Notes: generated from the letters alone by a model not told the origin. Counted from the stretch's first letter, positions 16,665 through 26,357 are shown. The stretch is 45,106 nt of DNA from Prevotella sp. (GCA_017965725.1 JAGCPK010000079.1:1-45106); one strand, 5' to 3'. Translations and numbers: made by a program.

Positions 16665-19664
16665 TTAGAAATTAATCTTTGCGCCGACCATGATGGTACG
16701 AGTGTGCGGATAGGTGCTCCAACGATAGTCGATACCAGGATCGATACCACCCAGGTTCACCTCAGGATCAAGACCCTTATAACTGGTAATGGTGAACACA
16801 TTGTTGCAGGTAGCATAGAGTTGCAGACTCTGAATCCAGTTGTCGAACTGATCGAAAGTGTAACCCAGTGTCAGAGAAGAAAGACGGACATACGAGCCAT
16901 TCTCCAGATAGCGGTCTGAAGGATAGTTAGGCAGGTTATCGGTAGCAGGACGGTCGGTGATGAACTCCTTCAGTACATTCTTGCCGTTTGCAAACATCTC
17001 AGGGCTGGAATAGTTGGCACGTGAACCATTATAGATTTTGTTGCCGAAGACACCCGTGAAGAACAATGAAGCACTGAAGTTCTTATAGGTAAAGGTGTTG
17101 TTCCAACCTATGTTCAACTTAGGCTGTGCACAACCAGTGATGGCACGATCCTTGTAGGCGGGCTCCGTGGTCACCTCACCTGTGCGTTCACCTGTATTCT
17201 CGTCGCGAACATAATAAGTAGATTTCAAATTGCCGTTCTCGTCCGGCTGGTAACCTGCGAATTCGTAGGTATAGAAGGTACCGAGAGGCTCACCTTCAAT
17301 GATACGCTGGGTGTAACCGTTGTTAGACACACCTGCCACCATCGGATCGCCTTGTGTGAAGGTTCCCACCTCGAACTTATCGTTTGACAGACGGTCAACA
17401 GTGTTCTTATTGTGCGAGAGGTTAATGGTGGTCATCCAGTTGAAGTCCTTCGTACGGATGGCGTCAATGTTCACCGTCAACTCAATACCCTTGTTGATAA
17501 TCTCACCCACATTAGCAGCAATCGAGCCGAACGGATAGATGCTCGTTGATACGGGATAGTCCCAGATTAGATCCTTTGTCTTCTTATGATAGAACTCAAT
17601 GGTACCGTTGATGCGGTTCTTCAAAAAGCCGAAGTCGAGACCGATGTTAAACATTCCCGTGCTTTCCCACTTCAAGTCAGGATTGGCATTCTTGGTGGCA
17701 GCCAGCGTGCGCCAGTTCTTGCCATTGTACTCAAAGAAGCCGGATGCGCCATAGGTGGCGTAAGCAGTGTAGGCACCGAAGCCCATAGCATTACCTGACA
17801 CACCATAACCTGCACGAAGTTTCAAGTTGGAGAAGAAGTCCTGATTCTTCATGAAATCTTCCTCTGTAATATTCCAGGCTGCAGACACGGAGGGGAAGGT
17901 ACCCCAGCGATGGTCTTTACCGAACACGGAAGAACCGTCGCGACGGATGGTAGCCTGCAACATATAGCGGCCTGCGAAAGAGTAACTTGCACGACCATAG
18001 AAAGAGATGTTACGTATTGTTTCCTTTGTGCCACTTACCACACCATTCATACCGTCGATGGTGCTGGCATAACTCAGGTTGTTCCATTTCAAGTAGTCAT
18101 CATAGAAGTCATGAACGATCACGCCAAAACCGTCGCCACTCTTCTTCTCTTCCCAGGAGTAACCAGCCATCAGGGCAAGGGTATGAACATCTGCAAAGGT
18201 CTGGTTGTAATTGGCGAAGATCTCAAACGTATGCTCGTTGCCAAACCATGTACTGCGATCAGCACGGCCATTATAGGCACTGATACCTTCCAACTGCGTG
18301 TTGTGGGTGTCATAAGCACTGTAAGTACGCTGATAGTGGTTGAACGAGTAGTTGGCATTCAGCACCAGACCCTCGATAATCTTCAACGAGGCTTTGGTGA
18401 TGATCTGTTCACGCTTCCAGATATTCTCTGCCGTATCCTCATTGATGAGTGACAGAGGGTTGTAGTTCTTTGAGCCAGAGCCCTTAAACCAACTGCCATC
18501 AGCATTGGTGATGGGATTCAACGGAGAGAAGTAGTTCATAGCATCGAGCACAGAGGCACCCTCATTATCCATCTTCACACCCACATGCTTACCATACATA
18601 GCATTCAGACCGGCAGAGAGTTCCAGACGATCCTTCAGCACCTTAGTGGAGATGAGCGAACGTATATTCAGACGGTTGTTATAAGAACCACGGATGACAC
18701 CCTGACGATCGGCATAGTTCACACTGGCCATGTATTTGGTCTTCTCAGAACCACCATTGATAGACACGTTGTGGTTGTGGCTGACTGCTGTGCGCAGTAC
18801 TTCATCCTGCCAATTGGTGTTGCCACCATTGTCGTAGCCATAATCAAGGTTATTAGCCCTCACATAGCCGCGGATATCATCGGCTGTGGCGATATCGAGT
18901 TTCTTGGAGATCATGTCAAATGCCACATAACCATTGTAACTGACGTTAGTACGCTCAGTCTTACCGCCGCTCTTAGTGGTGATGATGATCACACCGTTGG
19001 CTGCCTTAGAACCGTAGATGGCGGTAGCGGTAGCATCACGAAGCACATCGATACTCTCGATATCGTCGGGAGCCACCATTGAGATATCCACACCTGGAAT
19101 ACCGTCGATGACATAATAAGGCGACATAGCCCCACTACGCAGGGAAGAGGCTCCACGAAGGGTGATGGAAGGAGAGCCGTTGGGGTCGCCCGTAGAAGTG
19201 ACGACGAGGCCGGCAACCTTACCCTGCAACATAGAGGCGGGATCAGTAAACACACCTTTATTCAAGTCTTCGGCCTTCACGGTGGTAATAGATGAGGTGA
19301 CATCCTTACGGCGCATTGTACCATAACCGACAACCACCACTTCATTCAGTACCTGGTTGTCTTCCTCTAATGTGATGGTCATGCCGTTTCTGGCAGCCAC
19401 CGTCTGCGAAACGTAGCCAATATACGAGACTACTAGGTTCGCACCCTGTTTCACAGTCAGGGAAAACTTACCCTCGAAGTCGGTGACGACTCCGTTCGAA
19501 GTACCTGCCTCCAGGACGCTCACGCCAATCAGAGGCTCACCCGTAGCATCCAGTACAGTACCCGACACCTTGTTCTGTGCCATCACGACTGTACTGCACA
19601 ACAGGAAGAACACGAAGAACATTGCCTTCTGCATTCCTTGTTTCAGATTTAGAATCTTTTGCAT
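16665..19664 (-). CDS. SusC/RagA-family TonB-dependent outer-membrane transporter
   Basis: The 999-residue protein has a signal peptide (ending ...VVMAQ), a carboxypeptidase-D-like domain (VSGTVLDATGEPLIGVSV onward), the TonB-dependent plug with the LNEVVVVGYGT and DVLRDATATAIYGSKAANG motifs, and a large beta barrel ending in ...AKINF. It would import glycan oligomers using energy from TonB/ExbBD. The ATG at 19664 is preferred to an in-frame TTG at 19670. No promoter-like element is seen in the 37 bases separating it from the upstream GH28 gene, so it probably shares that gene's promoter. No hybrid two-component or anti-sigma regulator is adjacent. Confidence 0.95.
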   Translation of the reverse strand: MQKILNLKQGMQKAMFFVFFLLCSTVVMAQNKVSGTVLDATGEPLIGVSVLEAGTSNGVVTDFEGKFSLTVKQGANLVVSYIGYVSQTVAARNGMTITLEEDNQVLNEVVVVGYGTMRRKDVTSSITTVKAEDLNKGVFTDPASMLQGKVAGLVVTSTGDPNGSPSITLRGASSLRSGAMSPYYVIDGIPGVDISMVAPDDIESIDVLRDATATAIYGSKAANGVIIITTKSGGKTERTNVSYNGYVAFDMISKKLDIATADDIRGYVRANNLDYGYDNGGNTNWQDEVLRTAVSHNHNVSINGGSEKTKYMASVNYADRQGVIRGSYNNRLNIRSLISTKVLKDRLELSAGLNAMYGKHVGVKMDNEGASVLDAMNYFSPLNPITNADGSWFKGSGSKNYNPLSLINEDTAENIWKREQIITKASLKIIEGLVLNANYSFNHYQRTYSAYDTHNTQLEGISAYNGRADRSTWFGNEHTFEIFANYNQTFADVHTLALMAGYSWEEKKSGDGFGVIVHDFYDDYLKWNNLSYASTIDGMNGVVSGTKETIRNISFYGRASYSFAGRYMLQATIRRDGSSVFGKDHRWGTFPSVSAAWNITEEDFMKNQDFFSNLKLRAGYGVSGNAMGFGAYTAYATYGASGFFEYNGKNWRTLAATKNANPDLKWESTGMFNIGLDFGFLKNRINGTIEFYHKKTKDLIWDYPVSTSIYPFGSIAANVGEIINKGIELTVNIDAIRTKDFNWMTTINLSHNKNTVDRLSNDKFEVGTFTQGDPMVAGVSNNGYTQRIIEGEPLGTFYTYEFAGYQPDENGNLKSTYYVRDENTGERTGEVTTEPAYKDRAITGCAQPKLNIGWNNTFTYKNFSASLFFTGVFGNKIYNGSRANYSSPEMFANGKNVLKEFITDRPATDNLPNYPSDRYLENGSYVRLSSLTLGYTFDQFDNWIQSLQLYATCNNVFTITSYKGLDPEVNLGGIDPGIDYRWSTYPHTRTIMVGAKINF

Positions 19665-19701
19665 AATCAATAATTTGAGTTAGTAATATAATGAAATAAA
19701 A

Positions 19702-21030
19702 TTAGTTAATAATCACTTTTGCATTCTCCGTATAGAGTGGTACAGCCATCTGGCGGAGTTGGTCGGTATCAACCTTGACAAAACTTTCGCCCTTGCAGGG
19801 GCGCTTGTCCATCTGAAGATATCCCCTAACCTCTCCCGCAACGAGTCTTACGCGCACATTATTAAAATATATATCCTTCACCTTGTCTGGCACATCGCCA
19901 CCAACAAAGCAACCGTTCTCGCTAAGGGCTGTGATGTTATTGAAATAGATACGGCTCACCTCACCACATCGCCCCTCTATTTGTCCTTTGGGGAAGCGCC
20001 AGTTGGCATCTTTGTGGTTGCCGTTAGCACGGGGATAGGAGGTTACATAGATTGGCTCAGCTTTGCCCCACCACACATCGCTCCACAGCCGACAGTCGAG
20101 TTGGATATTGGAGAATACTATATCCGTCACCGTTCCTTCGTCACGGTTCTGAATACCCAATCCACGGTTCGAACCTGTGATGATGCAGTTATCAAACAAC
20201 ACATTATAGATGGAATCCATGTTCTCACTACCAATCTTGATGGCACACGAGCGACTGGACATCGTACAGTTGGTTACCACGATATCATGGCAAGAGCCAT
20301 ACTGTTCAAACTCACGACGGTTCTTCAGACAGATACAATCATCGCCCGAGGTGATATGACAATTGGAGATACGTACGTTCTTGGAGTGGTCGAGGTCAAT
20401 ACCATCGCCATTACGTATCTTCAGGTTGTTCAACAGGTTGATACCGTCGATGACCGCCTCATTACAACCGATGAGATGCACCGTCCAGTAGGCCCCTTCG
20501 CAGATAGTCACGTCGCGGATGGTCAGATTGCGGACGTTCGTCAGTGTCAGCACATGAGGACGAGGGTCGAAAGCCTGATTAGCCAGCGGTTTCAATTCAT
20601 AGGAGTCATCCAATTCTACACCCATGAATGCAATACCATTGCCGTGGATCGTCCCTTTACCTGTGATACTGATATTCTCGGCATCATTGGCGTAGAGCCA
20701 AAGCATACCCTCACCCTCGTTCTTTCCAAAAGCACTCAGATGATAGATACCCTCATCGGGATTGGCTTTCAACGTAGCTGTTGCCTCCAGATGAAGTTCC
20801 ACATTGCTCTTCAGTTCAACGGGACCCGCCAGATAGGTATGATTACGGGAGAAAATCACCCTGCCTCCACCATCCTGAGAACACTGGTCAATAGCACGCT
20901 GGATGGCTAAGGCGTCATCTGTCACTCCGTCACCCTTCGCACCATAAGAAATCACATCATACGTCATCTGGGCGGAAACCGTTCCCACCATCATCGACCA
21001 TAAAGTCCCCAAAACAAATCTCTTTAGCAT
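19702..21030 (-). CDS. GH28 polygalacturonase-like glycosidase, secreted
   Basis: The 442-residue protein has a signal peptide (to about residue 20) and a right-handed beta helix. The GH28 acid residues are present: NGDGID at 207-212 (Asp209) and SGDD with Asp230-Asp231. The two other polygalacturonase landmarks are altered: the Gly-His-Gly segment reads S-S-R-S-C (258-262) and the Arg-Ile-Lys site reads RGLGIQ (289-294). Such changes are seen in members acting on substrates other than plain homogalacturonan, so rhamnogalacturonan or modified galacturonides are possible; this is inference. It is the first gene of the GH28-SusC-SusD unit. Confidence 0.9.
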   Translation of the reverse strand: MLKRFVLGTLWSMMVGTVSAQMTYDVISYGAKGDGVTDDALAIQRAIDQCSQDGGGRVIFSRNHTYLAGPVELKSNVELHLEATATLKANPDEGIYHLSAFGKNEGEGMLWLYANDAENISITGKGTIHGNGIAFMGVELDDSYELKPLANQAFDPRPHVLTLTNVRNLTIRDVTICEGAYWTVHLIGCNEAVIDGINLLNNLKIRNGDGIDLDHSKNVRISNCHITSGDDCICLKNRREFEQYGSCHDIVVTNCTMSSRSCAIKIGSENMDSIYNVLFDNCIITGSNRGLGIQNRDEGTVTDIVFSNIQLDCRLWSDVWWGKAEPIYVTSYPRANGNHKDANWRFPKGQIEGRCGEVSRIYFNNITALSENGCFVGGDVPDKVKDIYFNNVRVRLVAGEVRGYLQMDKRPCKGESFVKVDTDQLRQMAVPLYTENAKVIIN

Positions 21031-21063
21031 TTATTAGTAGCGCTTTTGAATAGTTTTAGACTG

Positions 21064-21095
21064 CAAAGATAGTTTTTTTTTCTTAATAGACCAAA
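21064..21095 (-). promoter_or_regulatory. Promoter of the GH28-SusC-SusD unit
   Basis: On the minus strand TTTG (21095-21092) and TATCTTTG (21071-21064) are separated by 20 bases. The -7 element lies 33 bases before the ATG at 21030. Confidence 0.65.
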
Positions 21096-21113
21096 CTTTT
21101 CGAATAAAAACTG

Positions 21114-21121
21114 TACCTTTG
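21114..21121 (+). promoter_or_regulatory. Promoter -7 element of the divergent PfkB kinase
   Basis: TACCTTTG ends 39 bases before the ATG at 21161. No exact TTTG is seen at -33. Confidence 0.55.
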
Positions 21122-21160
21122 TTGCCGTTAAAGACAAATTAGTACACTAAAATACTCAAA

Positions 21161-22045
21161 ATGAATAGTATTTGCTGCATCGGACACATCACCCGAGACA
21201 GAATAATCACCCAACGTCCACCAAAGACCACCCACTGTGCTGGAGGCACGGCATACTATGTGGCGTGGGCGTTTGCATCCCTACCCCGTGACGTAGATTT
21301 TGGGGTAGTCACCTCCATCAGCCGTGAGGTTATGCCTGAAGTGGAAAAGTTGCGTCATGCTGGCATTGACGTAACTGCCTACGAAAGCCAGACCAACGTG
21401 TTTTTTGAGAATTCCTACGGTGTCAATATGGACAACCGTACGCAACGGGTACTTGCAAAATCGGAGCCTTTCACTATCGAACAACTGAAAGATGTCAAAG
21501 CAGAGGTTTTTCATCTGGGTACGCTATTGGCAGATGACTTCGCCCCTGAGGTGGTAGAATATCTTGCTACGAAAGGTGACATCAGTATCGACGTGCAAGG
21601 TTATATGAGATATGTGAAGGGAGAGCAGGTACTTCCTACAACCTGGGGAGACAAGCAGCGGTTACTGAAAAACACTGCCATCCTGAAGGTCAACGAGTTT
21701 GAGTACCAGTCGCTCACTGGCCTCAGCAATCCTCATGCCGCTGCAGAACAGATTCACGACTGGGGTGTTCGCGAGGTGATTATTACCCTTGGTGGCGGTG
21801 GCTCTCTTATCTTTGCCGAAGGACAGTTCTATGAAACGCCCGCCTTTCCTCCACGACAGACTGTGGATGCAACAGGCTGTGGCGACACCTATAGTGCCGG
21901 TTATCTGTACGGTCGTGCCAAGGGTATGGACTATGCTGAGAGCGGACGGTTTGCCGCCGCCATGTGTACACTTAAATTAGAGCACACAGGACCTTTCAAC
22001 AAGACCATTGACGATATCAGGAATATCATAGGAAATAGTTACTGA
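21161..22045 (+). CDS. PfkB-family sugar kinase beside the pectin locus
   Basis: The 294-residue protein is a ribokinase-fold kinase. The anion-hole and catalytic-base motif reads GCGD (239-242, base Asp242), with Cys in place of the usual Ala, a minor variant. The N-terminal substrate-binding GG is at 28-29. It diverges from GH28-SusC-SusD. Since 2-keto-3-deoxygluconate kinase of pectin catabolism belongs to this family, that role is possible, but no specificity motif proves it. The last seven bases overlap the end of the convergent PotD-like gene. Confidence 0.82.
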   Translation: MNSICCIGHITRDRIITQRPPKTTHCAGGTAYYVAWAFASLPRDVDFGVVTSISREVMPEVEKLRHAGIDVTAYESQTNVFFENSYGVNMDNRTQRVLAKSEPFTIEQLKDVKAEVFHLGTLLADDFAPEVVEYLATKGDISIDVQGYMRYVKGEQVLPTTWGDKQRLLKNTAILKVNEFEYQSLTGLSNPHAAAEQIHDWGVREVIITLGGGGSLIFAEGQFYETPAFPPRQTVDATGCGDTYSAGYLYGRAKGMDYAESGRFAAAMCTLKLEHTGPFNKTIDDIRNIIGNSY

Positions 22046-23340
22046 CGCTTTTTCTTCCACCAGAAGAAGGCGACAGCCACCAGGATAATCAGCAAGACGA
22101 CTGCTCCCACCAGCCAGTTCACCATAGACTCATGATGGACTCCTGAATTCTTAATCTGATCCCAGATGTCACGCACATCTTCCATACGGTCGCCTACATC
22201 ACGCATGATGGCAAGACGACCCACCACGGAATTATCCGGATAGGAATAAATCAGGGGATTGATATGAGCCGTTTTACCATCTGGTCCAAAAAAATAACTG
22301 AGGTCTATCGTTTCTTTTAATGTGGAGTCTTTCAGAGCCTTTAAAGTCTCAGGCGTAGCAATGGCTGAAGGCCAGTTAGTCACTTTCATGCAACGTATGG
22401 CATGTTCATACTGACTCATGAAGTTAATCCAATAACTCGCTGCCTTGACGTTGCCCGCATAGGAAGGAATCACCCAACAATCCACCCATAGGTCACTGCC
22501 CTCCTTCGGAACAATAACATCCAAGTTGACACCAGGTCCCGCATGGTTGACAGCCCACTGTCCGTCACCATTCCACGTAACAGCCAACCAGTCTTCACCA
22601 GAAGCCATACGTTCTTTGCCGTCATCAAACTCCCAACCTACAATCTGCGGACGCATCCGCTCCAACAGATCCCTGATCAAAGCCAGATTCTCATTGGTGA
22701 GATTACCTGCCAGTTGATTACGAGAGATACGGCCTTCCTCCACATCCTTATAACCGCTATAGAGCGTGAGAATGGTAAACAAATCACTGAAGGCATCCTT
22801 GATACGTATCTTCCCCTTGAACTTCGAGTTGAACAGGAAATCCCAACTCTCCACTTCTTCACGTTTCACATATTTCGTATTGAAAACAACGGAGGTCGTA
22901 CCCCACTGGAAAGGAACGGCGTATGTTTTCGAATGGACGTTATAGACATCTCCGTACTGTTGGATGGCATCATCCAAAAAAGCGGCAGTGCCCTTCATCC
23001 AATTGGGGACTCCACGACTCAGGAAATCAACAGTATCGATAGGTAGGAGGAGATTATGGCGCATCATACGCTCTACCAGATACTCTGGCGGACAACATAC
23101 GTCATAGTCATAATGCTCGTTAGCCACCTGATAATACATGGTGTCTGGCATTGTGTAGGTATTGTAATCTACCCTGATCTTCTCGCCTGTAGTATGGTAA
23201 TACCATTCCTCAAACTCAGGAATCAGGTCGAGATCCATATAATCTACCCAGTTGGCTACACGAAGCACCTGTTGTCGATCTTCTGCCTGAACAGAAAATG
23301 AACAGGCCATCCATAACATGATCAAAAAGAGTTTTCTCAT
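22039..23340 (-). CDS. PotD/PotF-like polyamine-binding protein with a C-terminal membrane anchor
   Basis: The 433-residue protein has a signal peptide (to about SVQA, residue 19), a type II periplasmic-binding fold resembling spermidine/putrescine-binding proteins (VLRVANWVDYMD at the start of the mature protein), and a single C-terminal helix (about 408-427) followed by Lys-Lys-Lys-Arg. It is therefore held in the inner membrane with the binding domain outside. Ordinary PotD proteins are free or lipid anchored and sit with potABC genes; no permease or ATPase is in this window. It starts eight bases after the sigma-factor gene, so the two are co-transcribed. A sensory or chaperoning role is inference; a permease encoded elsewhere is the alternative. 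Confidence 0.85.
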   Translation of the reverse strand: MRKLFLIMLWMACSFSVQAEDRQQVLRVANWVDYMDLDLIPEFEEWYYHTTGEKIRVDYNTYTMPDTMYYQVANEHYDYDVCCPPEYLVERMMRHNLLLPIDTVDFLSRGVPNWMKGTAAFLDDAIQQYGDVYNVHSKTYAVPFQWGTTSVVFNTKYVKREEVESWDFLFNSKFKGKIRIKDAFSDLFTILTLYSGYKDVEEGRISRNQLAGNLTNENLALIRDLLERMRPQIVGWEFDDGKERMASGEDWLAVTWNGDGQWAVNHAGPGVNLDVIVPKEGSDLWVDCWVIPSYAGNVKAASYWINFMSQYEHAIRCMKVTNWPSAIATPETLKALKDSTLKETIDLSYFFGPDGKTAHINPLIYSYPDNSVVGRLAIMRDVGDRMEDVRDIWDQIKNSGVHHESMVNWLVGAVVLLIILVAVAFFWWKKKRQ

Positions 23341-23348
23341 CGTACCGA

Positions 23349-23843
23349 TTACGCGTATTTTCGTAGATACTGACGCACAGCCTTCCTTGCATACCCAAGA
23401 CGGTGCTCCACTGATTTATATCCTTCCCCAAGAGTCTGGGATATTTCACTAACCTTCATACCACCATAGATATGCAGACGATAGACCTCACGGCAATTCT
23501 CGGGAACCCTTGCCAGACTGCGCTCAAGCAACTCTGTCAGTTCTCTGGCAGAAATCACCGATTCCATCAAGTCATCTTCTTCCGAAGAACCTTTGATGAA
23601 ATGTTCGAATTCCTCGTAGGTGTTACGACGACGGTAATAGTCTGTAATCAGGTTGCGGGCTATTGTATAGACCAAGGCTGGCAAGGTGACGAGTGTAATC
23701 ATCTTGTCGGTGGTCAGAAGGCGTACAAATATATTTTGCACTATGTCCTCTGATTCCACACTACCACCGAGACGACTGCTGACATATGCCAGCAGTTCGT
23801 CACGATGTTCTATGTAGTATGTCTCTATCAGATAGACCTTCAT
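23349..23843 (-). CDS. RNA polymerase sigma-70 family factor (ECF-like)
   Basis: The 164-residue protein has a sigma region 2 (about 8-72, including SEDIVQNIFVRLL and the IARNLITDYYRRR segment) and a region 4 helix-turn-helix (about 107-160, with MKVSEISQTLGEGYKSVEHRL). There is no region 1 or 3, as in ECF factors. No FecR-type or other anti-sigma gene is adjacent. It starts 12 bases after the GH43 stop and ends eight bases before the PotD-like gene, so it appears to be the third gene of a four-gene unit. Whether it controls this unit or the nearby SusC/SusD locus is unknown. Confidence 0.9.
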   Translation of the reverse strand: MKVYLIETYYIEHRDELLAYVSSRLGGSVESEDIVQNIFVRLLTTDKMITLVTLPALVYTIARNLITDYYRRRNTYEEFEHFIKGSSEEDDLMESVISARELTELLERSLARVPENCREVYRLHIYGGMKVSEISQTLGEGYKSVEHRLGYARKAVRQYLRKYA

Positions 23844-23855
23844 TTAACTATAAAC

Positions 23856-24857
23856 TTATTCATTTACAACTTTTTGGATGGTTCCATCCTCATTGTAGAA
23901 CAGACGCTGCACTTTCAGGCTGCGCAGATGGGTGATGTCATTGGAGGGTACGCAATCGTGATAGAACAAGAACCACTCACCCTTGTACTGTACGATGCTA
24001 TGATGGGTTGTCCAACCAACAACGGGATCGAGGAGCACACCCTGATAGGTAAACGGTCCGTAAGGATTGTCGCCGATGGCATAGCAGAGGAAATGGCTAT
24101 CACCTGTAGAATAAGAGAAATAGTACTTGCCATTATACTTGTGCATCCACGAAGCCTCGAAGAAACGGTGCGGATCACCAGCCTTCAGGGGTTCGCCATT
24201 CTTATCGATCACCAATACTGAACGCGGAGCCTCAGCAAATTGAAGCACATCGTCACTCATCTTTACAACGAAACTGGACAGAGCGGGCACGTCTGCAGGT
24301 GCAAAGAGTTGAGTCTTCTTATCGGCTGCAGGGCCAAGGTCAATACCCTCCTTCACCAATTTCTGCGGAGCCTGATACCACTGGAGTTGACCACCCCAGA
24401 GACCACCAAAGTAGCAGTAGATCTGTCCGTCATCATCCTTAAACACGCTGGGGTCGATAGAGAAAGAACCGCGGATAGGATGCTCCTGTGGGATGAACGG
24501 GCCTTCAGGCTTGTCGGCGATGGCTACGCCGAGGTGGAACACCCCATTGTAGTCCTTGGCAGAGAAGATGAGATAATATTTGCCGTCTTTCTCGACAACA
24601 TCATTGTCCCACATCTGCTTCTCAGCCCAGGGCACCTGATCTACATGGAGAATCATGCCATAGTCAGTCACCTCACCGTTCTCAACATCTTCCATTGATA
24701 TCACATGGTAATCCTTCATCTGGAAGTGACCGCCATCATCGTCGAAGGCAGCGCCAGCCTCCCAGTCGTGGGAAGGATATACAAACAACTTTCCATTAAA
24801 AACATTTGCAGAAGGATCTGCATAATAATCACTCGGGAAAAGATAACGCGGTTTCAT
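23856..24857 (-). CDS. GH43-family glycosidase (beta-xylosidase/arabinofuranosidase type)
   Basis: The 333-residue protein is a single five-bladed beta-propeller with all three GH43 acids: Asp14 (ADPS, base), Asp135 (SIDPS, pKa modulator) and Glu234 (FEASW, acid). There is no signal peptide, so it should act in the cytoplasm on imported oligosaccharides, matching the GPH symporter gene upstream (36 bases). The ATG at 24857 is chosen over a GTG at 24863. There is no carbohydrate-binding or C-terminal sandwich domain. Xylose or arabinose release is the family expectation; which of the two is not clear. Confidence 0.9.
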   Translation of the reverse strand: MKPRYLFPSDYYADPSANVFNGKLFVYPSHDWEAGAAFDDDGGHFQMKDYHVISMEDVENGEVTDYGMILHVDQVPWAEKQMWDNDVVEKDGKYYLIFSAKDYNGVFHLGVAIADKPEGPFIPQEHPIRGSFSIDPSVFKDDDGQIYCYFGGLWGGQLQWYQAPQKLVKEGIDLGPAADKKTQLFAPADVPALSSFVVKMSDDVLQFAEAPRSVLVIDKNGEPLKAGDPHRFFEASWMHKYNGKYYFSYSTGDSHFLCYAIGDNPYGPFTYQGVLLDPVVGWTTHHSIVQYKGEWFLFYHDCVPSNDITHLRSLKVQRLFYNEDGTIQKVVNE

Positions 24858-24893
24858 ATTCACTAATTATTTTAATTAAACATTGATTCATAT

Positions 24894-26357
24894 TTAAAAT
24901 TCATCCTCGTCCTGACTAGCCTGACGTCGCCTGGAAGCCAGTTCAGCCTGCATACACTCATTATATTCTTTCGTGATAGGATAGAAATAGAGGGCCAGAA
25001 CACCGATACCAAACAAGATGGCAGGCAAGATGCTGGACACCAGACGAATACCCTCCATCGCACTCTCGTTCTGCACACTCACATTACCTGGCACATAGCC
25101 AAAGGCAGAGATGATGATACCGGCAATGGCACCACCCGTACCGAGTCCAACCTTCAGAGCCATCACAATACCAGAGAAACAGAAGCCTGTGGCACGACGG
25201 TGACTCTCGTATTCGATATGGTCAGCCACGTCGGCTATCATTGCCCACAGTAGCGGGATGGTTGGGGCGTATGCCAGTGACTTTAGGATATTCAGTACAA
25301 AGACCAGACTGACATCCGTGGGGGAAGGGATATAGAACATAGCCGAGAAGATGGCCGTCAGGAAAAGACAGACCATAAAGGTCTTCTTCTTGCCATATTT
25401 GTTGGCCAGATACTGTGACAGGAATATCACACCCGCAAACTGAACGAGGGCACCCACCATGTTAAAGGCTGAGAATCCAATGGAATAGGCTTCGTCAGGA
25501 TTGTCCGTCAACTTGAAGAAATGCAGGAAATCATACAGCGACTTCTGATCGAGATTATATTGGAAATAGAAGTTGGTGGCAGAGCCCCACATCGCCAGTG
25601 TTACAAACAAGGAGAAGGTCAGGACAAACATGATGTTCCAAGGAACATTAGAAAAGGTCTGTCTCACATCTTCCTTGATATTCATCACCTGGGAGGCAGG
25701 AGGCTGGATGCGCTCCTTACTCACGGCAAAGGAAATCATGAAAAAGACGAAGGCAATGACGGCAAACAGTCCTATCGTACAGACCCAGCCATGCTGCAGG
25801 TTCTCTCCGTTATTGCCGAAATGGTCAACTAACGGAAGTGTCATACCCTGCACGAAGAACTGGGCAATGATGACCGCAACGAAGCGAATGGTCGTGATGT
25901 TCGTACGCTCCTTGATGTCACTTGTCATGACACCTCCCAACGATGTATAAGGCACATTGTTGAAAGAATAGATTGTCATCAGCAGCAGATAGGAGATGGT
26001 AGCGTATGTGGCTACCGTTCCCTTATCCTCAATGCCTGGATTATAATAGGCAAGCACATAAAAAACACAGAACGGGAGGGCTGTCCAAAGAATCCAAGGA
26101 CGGAACTTACCCCAACGGGTATTTGTTCTGTCGGCCATAAGACCTACGGCGGGATCAACCACCACAGCAGAAAGACAGGCGATTAGCAATACACTTCCTG
26201 CCACGGCACCATCCAGTCCAAAGACATCGGTATAGAATTTCAGTTGGAAGATCATCATCACCTGAAACACCAAATTGGCAGCAGCGTCACCCAAAGAGTA
26301 ACCCACTTTCTCGCCCAATGAGACTTTCTGCGGCAATATATCGATCTTTTTCGCCAT
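24894..26357 (-). CDS. GPH-family (MFS) glycoside/pentoside:cation symporter
   Basis: The 487-residue protein has about twelve membrane helices and the GPH signature elements: SLGDAAANLVFQ near the N-terminus and DRTNTRWGKFRPWIL in the first cytoplasmic loop. It would import the oligosaccharide or pentoside that GH43 cleaves, with sodium or proton. The C-terminal tail is acidic and cytoplasmic (SQDEDEF). It is the first gene of the apparent unit symporter-GH43-sigma-PotD-like, from a -7 element at 26373-26380. Confidence 0.9.
   Translation of the reverse strand: MAKKIDILPQKVSLGEKVGYSLGDAAANLVFQVMMIFQLKFYTDVFGLDGAVAGSVLLIACLSAVVVDPAVGLMADRTNTRWGKFRPWILWTALPFCVFYVLAYYNPGIEDKGTVATYATISYLLLMTIYSFNNVPYTSLGGVMTSDIKERTNITTIRFVAVIIAQFFVQGMTLPLVDHFGNNGENLQHGWVCTIGLFAVIAFVFFMISFAVSKERIQPPASQVMNIKEDVRQTFSNVPWNIMFVLTFSLFVTLAMWGSATNFYFQYNLDQKSLYDFLHFFKLTDNPDEAYSIGFSAFNMVGALVQFAGVIFLSQYLANKYGKKKTFMVCLFLTAIFSAMFYIPSPTDVSLVFVLNILKSLAYAPTIPLLWAMIADVADHIEYESHRRATGFCFSGIVMALKVGLGTGGAIAGIIISAFGYVPGNVSVQNESAMEGIRLVSSILPAILFGIGVLALYFYPITKEYNECMQAELASRRRQASQDEDEF

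Noticed and set aside
19759-20910. A 383-codon open frame antisense to the GH28 gene
   Set aside because: It lies wholly within GH28, shows no domain, signal peptide or promoter, and arises from the codon bias of the real gene. The same holds for antisense frames over SusC (17910-18452, 18585-19082) and GH30 (38176-38712).
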